The notes under the pieces were generated by a model that searched no databases, was not told the origin of the DNA, and saw nothing but the letters and a program-made list of their open reading frames with translations. Of a DNA stretch of 24,517 bases, positions 1 through 6,484 are shown piece by piece; position 1 is the stretch's first letter, and every line of letters begins with the position of its first letter. Made by a program: the position numbers and the translations under genes. This DNA comes from AG1 sp035559775 (lineage in GTDB: Archaea > Thermoproteota > Thermoprotei_A > Sulfolobales > AG1). The DNA is taken from contig DATMAU010000004.1 of assembly GCA_035559775.1 (NCBI GenBank), positions 1 through 24,517 of the forward strand. Reading direction: 5' to 3'.

Positions 1-854
1 TAGGACCTTCTCGGTATATCCTCGTAGAGGATCTTTATGAGAGCTATTGAGAGGAAGAGGATCGAGTAGCCTGCAACAGATATCGCTGCTCCCAGAGGGT
101 CGCCGTAGAGGGCTAGGACGAGTGGTGATATTATGAAAGCCCTCTGGAGAATCTCTGCCGGGATTATGTATGCCTGTAGGAGAGAACCCCATGTTGGGAG
201 AAGCCTGACCAGGAGGGAGTAGCTAGCCCCGGTGCTCCTCTCAAGAAAGATCAGGATCCCGCTTATGAATGGGAGAAAGAGGAGCAGGGCTAGGGGGACT
301 GTACTCGATATAAGAGTGTTCTTAGTGATAATGCTGAGAGCCATTGCTATTGAGAAGAAAACCATGTTGGAATAGATATTAGCCACCAGGATCTTTGGCG
401 CCAGATCTATCTCACCCTGCGGACCAAAAGCCATGGATGATGCTATGAGTGATAATATGAGGAAGAGTAATACGAAGAAAGCCTGTAACCCATATCCCCC
501 GAGGAGCTTCCCCAAAAAGATCTCAAGCCTTGTCACAGGCTTTGTGAAGAGGAGCTCCGAGTGCCCCTTCTCAAACTCCTCAGAAAAAGATCCAGAGGCT
601 ATGAGGGCTGCAAGTCCTGCGAGGAAATAGGATGGGAGGAAATAGGAGAAGATCCATGCGAGCGAGGGCTCAGGAGCCGTGGGCAGTCCTGCGGTCCTCA
701 CAGTCCTCAGTATCTCTGAATATGCATATACACCAAGGATCTGTGAGGCAACTATGAGGAGCACGCCAGCAAGAACCTTCTTCCTAGCAAGAGCCCTCCT
801 AACCTCATACCTAGCTATAACCAAAACACTTCTAAAGAGAACCCCCATAGTCAC
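1..854 (-). CDS. ABC-2 type transporter permease, C-terminus cut by window edge
   Basis: Reading the minus strand from GTG 854 (or ATG 848, same frame) gives an uninterrupted frame of 284 codons to the window edge. The product starts MGVLFRSVLVIARYEVRRAL and then has about six hydrophobic segments. The first segment follows a basic cytoplasmic start. A loop reads EEFEKGHSELLFTKPVTRLE, a pattern typical of ABC-2 membrane subunits that export drugs, lipids or polysaccharide together with a separate ATPase. The ATPase is not in the window and would lie further left. Full-length relatives are about 250-300 residues, so only the very end is missing. A TTAATA box at about 880 suggests a near-leaderless transcript. 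That box overlaps the 3' end of the TnpB gene, which is on the same strand and stops 14 nt upstream, so read-through from tnpB is possible. The substrate cannot be told. Confidence 0.85.
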   Translation of the reverse strand, partial: MTMGVLFRSVLVIARYEVRRALARKKVLAGVLLIVASQILGVYAYSEILRTVRTAGLPTAPEPSLAWIFSYFLPSYFLAGLAALIASGSFSEEFEKGHSELLFTKPVTRLEIFLGKLLGGYGLQAFFVLLFLILSLIASSMAFGPQGEIDLAPKILVANIYSNMVFFSIAMALSIITKNTLISSTVPLALLLFLPFISGILIFLERSTGASYSLLVRLLPTWGSLLQAYIIPAEILQRAFIISPLVLALYGDPLGAAISVAGYSILFLSIALIKILYEDIPRRS

Positions 855-868
855 CAAAGGGGTTTAGG

Positions 869-2335
869 CTATAAGGGTATTAAGAACTTCCTAGTCACTA
901 GGCTTGCAAACAGTCCTAGCCCCAGCTTATATCCCGTCCGAGGAAATAGAACCATGGATATGATGAGTGGCGACGGGGTTTGGGTCTCATAGTGGCTGAT
1001 ATCACAAGATATCAGCCCTAGACCCTTGGGGATCATCAGGCTCCCACCCCCTCCTGGGTTCCTCGGGGGCTTGTCACAGCCCTCTCCCCCATTCGCGGTA
1101 ACCCCTCCCAGGAGCCTCATCCGCTCCTTCCACAGAGGGATCATTTTTCTGATCACCGCTCTGTAGAAGGTGCTCGGCTCCTGGGGAAATCCGCACATCC
1201 TAAGGTATATATTTATGGCACCACACAATTGCCTATCTAGAATTAGATTACATCTGGGGCATTTTACAACCTGCCCCTTTCGGAGCTTTATAACCCTATC
1301 CCCACACATGGGGCAGGTTGAAGAAGTACCCCTAGGATCTACTAGTTTAATATTAGACTTATAACTCATGTTCCGGATTATTTGTTTCCAGTTCTGCTTA
1401 GAGATCTCCCTATTATGTTTCTTGAAATTGCTATACATCCCTTGTTTCTCTAGATCTTCGAATCCGTGTATTGTGTGTGGAAACATTCTAGCCAGATCTG
1501 TAGTTAGTTTGTGTACGAAATCCCTAGATCTATTTTTCTCCCTAGAGCCGTACTTAGAGACTATATTCTTAATAGAGGGCTTTTTAGAGGCTATACTTTG
1601 AGCCCTGGCTCTCTTAATCTCATAAACCCTATGGATATGGTGTAATTCGGCTAGGCTGATCCTGATCCATCCAAGTTTTGGTGAGAACCCGTCTAGTGTG
1701 TGTATATTAATATCCCATCCTATTCTCAGTTGAGGCTTCTGGGATTCAGCATTCTTTCTATATGTTATTATTAGTTCTTTTTCTTTCAATATTAATTCTC
1801 CCATTTCAAGTCCCTTAACTCTCCTTCTAAACCATGCTTTCGATAAATCGAACTCTAGGTAGATCTTCTGAGGCTTTATCGTAACAACTACCTTACTATC
1901 CTTAACTCTGTATAGTGTTTCTTTTATTCTCACAAATTCTCTCTTAATAGTGGGCTTGCTCCTTCTTCTTAATCCTTTTAAGTAGTTCTTGCGCCACGAA
2001 TTTATTATTGAGTATGCTGTCTTAATAGCTGAATCTATATAGTGAGCAGCATATCCCCAGTTTCTCAACAATTCCTCCCTTAATTTCCTCTTAAAAGAAC
2101 GGGATCTTGGTATTTTTGGGATCAACCTCTTAACTTTATAGTATTTTTTCACTAGCTTTCCGTCATTCTTAACTATGTAATAGTAGTTCTTCTTCTCCCT
2201 CTCGATCCACTTAATACTATTCCATATAATATCAATAGCCCTCTGTAGAACACGCTTATACTCTACTAGAAAATCTTTTACCTCATAATTATGTTTTATC
2301 TTATAGCTGAGGATCTTATATTGATTTCCCCGCAT
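869..2335 (-). CDS. tnpB: TnpB-family RNA-guided nuclease/transposase accessory (IS605 OrfB), possibly inactive
   Basis: The 488-residue product has the TnpB layout. An N-terminal helical/WED-like half (1-200) precedes the RuvC-I Asp in RIGWDIN (D208) and the RuvC-II Glu in HGFEDLE (E293). A zinc ribbon follows, CPMC (C341, C344) and CPRC (C359, C362), then DRQLCGAINIYL (367-378). TnpB proteins cut DNA under guidance of an RNA from the element's right end. In most family members the last motif is DRDxNAAxNI, and the Asp before xNAA is the third catalytic residue. Here that position is Gln369 and the Asn is Cys371, so nuclease activity is doubtful. Residues from about 408 onward are Gly/Pro-rich and probably just read through the guide-RNA region. 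No TnpA gene is nearby. A TATA box at 2495-2508 leaves a leader of about 140 nt before ATG 2335. Confidence 0.9.
   Translation of the reverse strand: MRGNQYKILSYKIKHNYEVKDFLVEYKRVLQRAIDIIWNSIKWIEREKKNYYYIVKNDGKLVKKYYKVKRLIPKIPRSRSFKRKLREELLRNWGYAAHYIDSAIKTAYSIINSWRKNYLKGLRRRSKPTIKREFVRIKETLYRVKDSKVVVTIKPQKIYLEFDLSKAWFRRRVKGLEMGELILKEKELIITYRKNAESQKPQLRIGWDINIHTLDGFSPKLGWIRISLAELHHIHRVYEIKRARAQSIASKKPSIKNIVSKYGSREKNRSRDFVHKLTTDLARMFPHTIHGFEDLEKQGMYSNFKKHNREISKQNWKQIIRNMSYKSNIKLVDPRGTSSTCPMCGDRVIKLRKGQVVKCPRCNLILDRQLCGAINIYLRMCGFPQEPSTFYRAVIRKMIPLWKERMRLLGGVTANGGEGCDKPPRNPGGGGSLMIPKGLGLISCDISHYETQTPSPLIISMVLFPRTGYKLGLGLFASLVTRKFLIPL
895..1017 (-). ncRNA. Putative right-end guide (omega/reRNA-like) RNA region of the TnpB element
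   Basis: The last 150 bases of tnpB hold RNA-like structure on the tnpB strand. A perfect 10-bp stem with a 4-nt loop spans 994-1017. A 6-bp stem pairs 972-977 with 933-938. A second copy of the same layout at 2600-2700 keeps the blocks TCATCAT, CCGTC, GGATATAA and GTTTGC-AAGC. Its equivalent stem keeps pairing with a G-U wobble on the minus strand only, where the plus strand would have a C-A mismatch. In the TnpB family the guide RNA overlaps the 3' end of the gene, and this fits. The exact RNA ends and guide cannot be fixed here. Confidence 0.45.
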
Positions 2336-2418
2336 CTCTAATCACCATATACATGGGATCTTATTCCATGGGTTTTCCAGCTGAGTTATTATTATAGCTA
2401 GAGTTTCTATACCATAGT

Positions 2419-2435
2419 TCGGCTTCTCCAGCCGA
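2419..2435 (-). repeat. Small hairpin between TnpB promoter and start codon (possible left-end palindrome)
   Basis: TCGGCT at 2419-2424 pairs with AGCCGA at 2430-2435 around a 5-nt loop. A related unpaired sequence, TTTTCCAGCTGAG, lies about 48 bp nearer the gene (2374-2386), so TTyTCCAGCyGAG occurs twice in direct orientation. IS605-type elements carry subterminal palindromes at their left end. The position between promoter and start fits that, or a leader control structure. Confidence 0.3.
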
Positions 2436-2494
2436 GATTTTTGAGAGCCCCCTAGCTCTTTGAACCCGAACCTCTTCCCCCAATATATTTGCAG

Positions 2495-2508
2495 GGTTTA
2501 TATAACTT
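2495..2508 (-). promoter_or_regulatory. TATA box of tnpB
   Basis: On the minus strand this reads AAGTTATATAAACC, the clearest archaeal TATA match in the leader of tnpB. It implies a transcript start near 2475 and a leader of about 140 nt, long for this organism, in which many genes look leaderless. Confidence 0.4.
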
Positions 2509-2599
2509 ATCCCCCAACCTCTGGCAAACCTACTTAGGCCACTATAACATTTACCAACTCTTATAAACTTTTATGAAAACCACTACAGCAGGGCTATAG

Positions 2600-2715
2600 C
2601 TTGGCAAACCTAAGCCGTGTCTCCAATTTATATCCGCCTGAAGGAAGAGAACTTGGATGTGGTAGTAAATGATGAACGGTGACGGCTCTGAGCTGTGATG
2701 CGAGCAACGGGCTGA
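2600..2715 (-). repeat. Solo right-end sequence related to the end of the TnpB element
   Basis: By eye this stretch aligns, on the minus strand, with 895-980 at the end of tnpB. Shared blocks in the same order are CCGTC, TCATCAT, TTCTxTTCCT/TTCCTT, GGATATAA and GTTTGC-AAGC. The CCGTC block pairs with GGCGG just before ATATAA (2681-2685 with 2634-2638), as in the tnpB copy. No second tnpB precedes it. It is either a relic of an older insertion or a separately maintained guide RNA. TGGCAAACCTA occurs here (2602-2612) and again at 2522-2532 in direct orientation, and may mark an element boundary. A hairpin GGGATAG/CTATCCC lies just beyond (about 2723-2757). Confidence 0.5.
2669..2715 (+). ncRNA. 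Candidate C/D box sRNA (alternative reading of the solo right end)
   Basis: On the plus strand the order is ATGATGA (C box, 2669-2675), 12 nt, CTGA (D', 2688-2691), 3 nt, GTGATGC (C', 2695-2701), 10 nt, CTGA (D, 2712-2715). That is the spacing of archaeal C/D box RNAs, which guide 2'-O-methylation. Against it, no closing stem is visible, and the C box also occurs in the tnpB right end, where D' and C' are missing. The boxes may therefore be chance within a conserved element end. Confidence 0.25.
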
Positions 2716-2904
2716 TCCTGGGGATAGTTTAGTTATAACAGACCATTGCTATCCCTAAAAGCTGGGGCTCTCTTTTCCTCGAGGCTTTGGCTCCTATTTG
2801 ATAAAGTCTTTCGTAGTAATAGTAGTGGGGTAGCCGGTTATAAGGAGGATAAGAGGTCTAGGAAGTTCTAGCGGAGATGTTGTGGAGGATCTGGTTAGGG
2901 GGGG
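2716..2904. other. Intergenic leader of the ATPase gene
   Basis: No gene seen. A GGGATAG/CTATCCC hairpin occupies its left part. A GTTATAAGG box near 2836-2844 is a plausible promoter for the ATPase reading frame, with purine-rich GGAGGATC at about 2883-2890. Confidence 0.4.
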
Positions 2905-4067
2905 TTGTTAGGGGGTGCTAGGGATTCAAAGGTATCTGTAGGGGGTGTGCTTGTTAACTTTGTCGATAGGGAGGTGGAGATAGAGAGGATCGTTGGGAGT
3001 GGTGTGACTGGCGAGATCGTTGGCTATGGTGCTGTAGCACTCCTCTATGGGCCTAAGGGGTGTGGTAAGTCGACTCTCTTCTCTATATTGACCCGGGTTT
3101 CTGCTAAGCTTTCAGAGGCTGGTGATGCTGGTTTTAGGCCGATCTATGTGGGGTATGATGAGCATAGAGAGGTTGTGGATATAGTCTCTTCTAAAGATGT
3201 GATCGAAGCGATCAGAGGTGTGTATGGAGGTATGGGTTTCGAGATAGGTGTGAGCACCAGTGTAGCGGGTGTCCATCACTCTCAATATCTATGAGGGTTA
3301 GGAGAAGCAAGGGTTCTCACGCAGCTATAGCTTCCGATATAGTATCTATACTTGAGCATAGGGGTAAGGCTGGGAGCTGGTATCTAGTGATCCTCGATGA
3401 ATACAGGGTAGCAGATCCCCTGGGGCTTGCTGATTTTCTCGATGTGAGGCAGACCCATGTTAAGCTTGTAAATGAGAGGCTATACGAGGGTGGGAGGGAC
3501 ATCGTGATCGATATGATCGTTACCACAAGCGATGCTAGAGCAGCCAGGGCCAGGCGTAGGGTTGGGGGTAAGGTTCCATGGATCCTCATGTGGAACCTGC
3601 CTAGAAGAGCTGCTGAAGAGCTCGCAGGACAGCTAGAGATCAGGGAGGAGAAAGAACTCCTATGGAGGCTCACCGGAGGCAACCCAAGAGCCCTAGAGCT
3701 GATCAAGAGAGACGGGCTGAAGAGATGGATTAAGAGCGAGGTTATAGGGGCCCTTAGCGAGAGCCTCAGACCCCTGAGTGGTAAGAGCGAGCTCTGGGGA
3801 TGGATTAGCGATATAGCCGAGGATCCCGACCGTCTGGTTACATATGAGGAACCAGAGAAACCTCTAGCAGAGGCATTATTGGGAAACAACATAGTTATCA
3901 GCACCGGAGTGGCCCACCACATGATCTCTGACATGCCGAATAAGCCGTGGGTAGGGGAATATTACGCATACCAAGTCCCAGCTTACCACTACGCTATAAA
4001 AGCAGCTGCCAAGAGGAGAGACCTAGCGATAACACCAGAGGAAGTGATAAGAGAAGCAATGGCCTAG
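2905..4067 (+). pseudogene. Archaeal P-loop ATPase (Arch_ATPase type), split by a frameshift
   Basis: Two frames make one protein. Frame one, from TTG 2905 (or GTG 2947, just before NFVDRE), carries FVDREVEIERI and the Walker A motif GPKGCGKST, and ends at 3294. The second frame is open well upstream of its ATG at 3291. It carries the Walker B motif WYLVILDEY, a sensor-like IVTTSDA segment and the winged-helix part, and ends at 4067. The natural join is near 3270, where SVAGV continues as PSLSISMRV, so one base has been gained or lost. These ATPases (about 350-400 residues, STAND/MNS class) are abundant in archaea, often near mobile elements, and their roles are mostly unknown. An ATGA overlap at 3291-3294 could allow two coupled half-proteins, but separating Walker A from Walker B makes that unlikely to be functional. 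An assembly indel is possible. Confidence 0.75.
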
Positions 4068-4268
4068 GCCTTATCTAATATTAACTTATATCCTCCTTCA
4101 TAGCTATTCATAGCAGCCCAGATCATCTTTGCAATCTCGAACCGTAGCATGATGTGACAGTTTTAATAAAAGTTTGTAATGGTTAGTATTAAGTATCTAG
4201 CAATGTTAAGATCTAGAGAGACTGGGAACTCTGCCTAGAGTTCAATTTAAGAAAAGGGTTAAAGGGTA

Positions 4269-4834
4269 GAGACGGCGAGGTTCGGGGGGGTGTATGAATA
4301 TGATAACACGCCATGGGTTGGGTCCTATAGTCTTAATGATACTGTGACGAAGTTCAGTGTTGGGAGATACGGTTATAGGGTCGTGTCACGGTGGGTTCTA
4401 AGAAATATGTAGTAACAGCAGTCTATTGGGACACTTATGGAATAGAAGCGTTAAACCCTGGTGTTATCACTAACTCAACCTCAATCATATGGGATAGAAT
4501 CATAGTTAAAACCCAGTCGGAGACCACGTTGCTTGGCAGTATAAGGGTATGGTTTATTTTAGCGTTCGAGTATGACAGTAGCCCGGTTAAAGATGCCTTG
4601 CTCGAGGTTAATGGTGTGAAGGCTAAAGAAATTATGGATGGCGTTTATGAGGCTATCCTACCTACATGGAGTCCCATAGTGGGGATCTCTGTTCATATCG
4701 AAAAAGAAGGATTCAAACCAATAGAGATTAGAGAAGTAAATTATGCCATAGGTAACATTCTTCTATGGATTATACTCCTAGTATTAACAATAGTATTATT
4801 GGCAATCGTGAGAGAGCGCCTGAGGCGCAGATAG
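4269..4834 (+). pseudogene. C-terminal fragment of a membrane-anchored surface protein, frameshifted
   Basis: A frame open from 4263 to about 4390 reads VYEYDNTPWVGSYSLNDT, like a beta-sandwich extracellular domain. It is continued in another frame from GTG 4391 as GSKKYVVTAVYWDTYG. The second part (147 residues) contains an Ig-like stretch and ends with one hydrophobic helix (about residues 120-140) followed by RERLRRR. That is the membrane anchor of a type I surface protein. The join near 4385 needs a one-base shift, and there is no promoter, SD or signal peptide in front. I take it as the 3' remnant of a larger secreted protein whose N-terminal part is gone. I cannot name the family. Confidence 0.5.
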
Positions 4835-4970
4835 CTCTTCGTTCTAGGCTATTTATAGGTATTAATACACCGACGGGACTTTCTTCGATTCTCCTTTACA
4901 CCCCGGATTCAAAAGCCACGGTCTCCTAGTATTCAACATAGCACCAGGTAACACAGTCTAGCGACAAGGC

Positions 4971-5317
4971 CGGGCTGTTTTCTTTTTGATATACATAGGG
5001 AGGATTAATATGCTTTGGAAATTTTCATGAGTATTGGGGCATTGCCCGAAGATTATTTCCGCCAACACCTAAGGGTATCTATAAGCTTTGAATAGAATTG
5101 TTTCTGGTGTGGGTCTCCCCACACAGGTCTTGGGCGGCGATGGGAGCATTGCTCCAAGCCGTCTGGGGCAAACGCTAGATGGGAGCCACGTGCCGTTTGG
5201 CTCGACAGCCGCCCATGACCCCGCAGGATCTCTGATCTGTGGGTAGATGTGGAAGTCCCCGGACGGGACCATGAATAAAGATAAAATGATTGGAATGAAA
5301 ATCCAGGGACAAACGGG
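4971..5317 (-). repeat. Dispersed structured repeat, copy 1 (full length, about 347 bp)
   Basis: One of four related copies; the minus strand runs in the same sense as copies 3 and 4. It begins at 5317 with CCCGTTTGTCCCTGGAT. The GTCCCTGGA arm pairs with a degenerate partner about 55 nt on. It ends near 4971 with ATCAAAAAGAAAACAGCCCG. Inside are clear hairpins: GTGTGGG/CCCACAC near 5107-5123, GGAGC-ATT-GCTCC at 5143-5155, and GAGCC/GGCTC. It has no long open frame. Its left edge lies exactly where the MFS homology stops, so it inserted into that gene. Confidence 0.75.
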
Positions 5318-6308
5318 ATGATGCTATGGCTATGAGTGTGAATATGATTAGCATTTGCTCCACGTTCTCACAGAGGGAGATCTGGGTGAGTGTGAGGCCA
5401 TATGCTGCTGCAGCTGTTAGGAGTAGGGTGCTTCTCCCACCATACCTATCCCTCACCCGGCCTATCAGCGGCTGGAGGGCTGCGTAGACGGCTGTCTCGT
5501 AGGTTAGTAGGAACCCTATGACCTTGACATCGAATCCCAATCCATACATATAGATAGGGGCGAGCATGAGCCACGAGTAGAGCATATACCACTCAAGCAT
5601 ATTGATAACATAATAGGTCGCCAGCTCCCTAGCCAATGCCGCCCTCAAACCCACCAGGATCTCCCGATAGCTTGGAATAATCCTAACACCATCCCGAGCA
5701 GGGATAGCGATGATCGCGAGGGCAGCCAGCAGGGACGCGGATACAATGAAGACGGCTTCAAAACCATAGGCGGTCACAATGATAGACGCAGCAGCAGGGC
5801 CCAGAATATTGGAGAGGCTTGTCGCAAAATTAGCCCAGGCAATATAGATCCCATGACGCCCAAGCCTCGAAGCTGCTTCAGATACCAAAGCCCAGGCAAC
5901 GGGCGTTAGGAAAACACCGAATACACCGCTTAGCACCCTCCCCAGAACTATCAGCCCAAGATCCCCCGATAGAAGAAGGATCACGCCGAGAGCCGAGAGC
6001 AAAGAGCCTAGGGCTAGGGCCCTGCGCCTCCCCATAAGGTCAGCAAGCATTCCAGAAACAGGTGCTAGCGGTATTCTAACGATACTCAGCACCGCTATCA
6101 CAAACCCTATAAGAGCCATTGAAAGACCGATCCTTTAGAGGAAGACGGGCAGGACTGGGAGGAGTAGAGAGCCCGAGAGATACAGGGCAATGATGAGGAG
6201 GGGCTCTGCTAATCTATATAGCATTTCAGCGCTTATCCCAAGTAATATATAGGTTGCTAGCAAAATCACCATTACCCAGCGATCCTTCCACCTCCCGGGT
6301 CTCAGCAT
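5318..6308 (-). pseudogene. MFS transporter pseudogene: in-frame stop plus 3' end replaced by the repeat
   Basis: From ATG 6308 the frame gives MLRPGRWKDRW and a first helix, then an in-frame TAA at 6135-6137. The same frame continues with GLSMALIGFVIAVLSI, the MFS loop motif GMLADLMGRRRA and about eight more helices. The last native residues are about LIAIASS at 5318. After that the frame runs into the repeat and ends in unrelated sequence. About 330 codons remain of a usual 400 or so, so roughly the last two helices are missing. Nothing like them is seen beyond the repeat. The second part could be translated from ATG 6119 but would be incomplete at both ends. The substrate is unknown. MFS proteins with the ADxxGRR loop carry sugars, drugs or organic acids. 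Confidence 0.8.
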
Positions 6309-6484
6309 AATATTTCTTATCCTGCTAAGAAGTAGATCTATATGTTATGGGATTAAAAACAAATCACTATAGATGCTCCCTAGGTCGGGAGAGAGCTGGG
6401 ATTAATGGAGTAGAACAGATAGGATCATATGAAAAAGCATTATGATACGGGCAGACTTGTAGATTACGAGGCTTATAATCTGGT

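Noticed and set aside
3317..3934. 205-codon minus-strand frame opposite the ATPase
   Set aside because: A Ser/Leu-rich shadow of the real coding strand, which carries Walker B and conserved residues.
4064..4150. 28-residue minus-strand frame after the ATPase (MLRFEIAKMIWAAMNSYEGG)
   Set aside because: Protein-like composition, but too short, without promoter, and overlapping the convergent stop. At most a remnant.
5069..5272. Short frames within the repeat copies (also 11946-12137, 11977-12336, 15783-16052)
   Set aside because: The frames are broken or different in each copy, so no protein is conserved across the repeat family.
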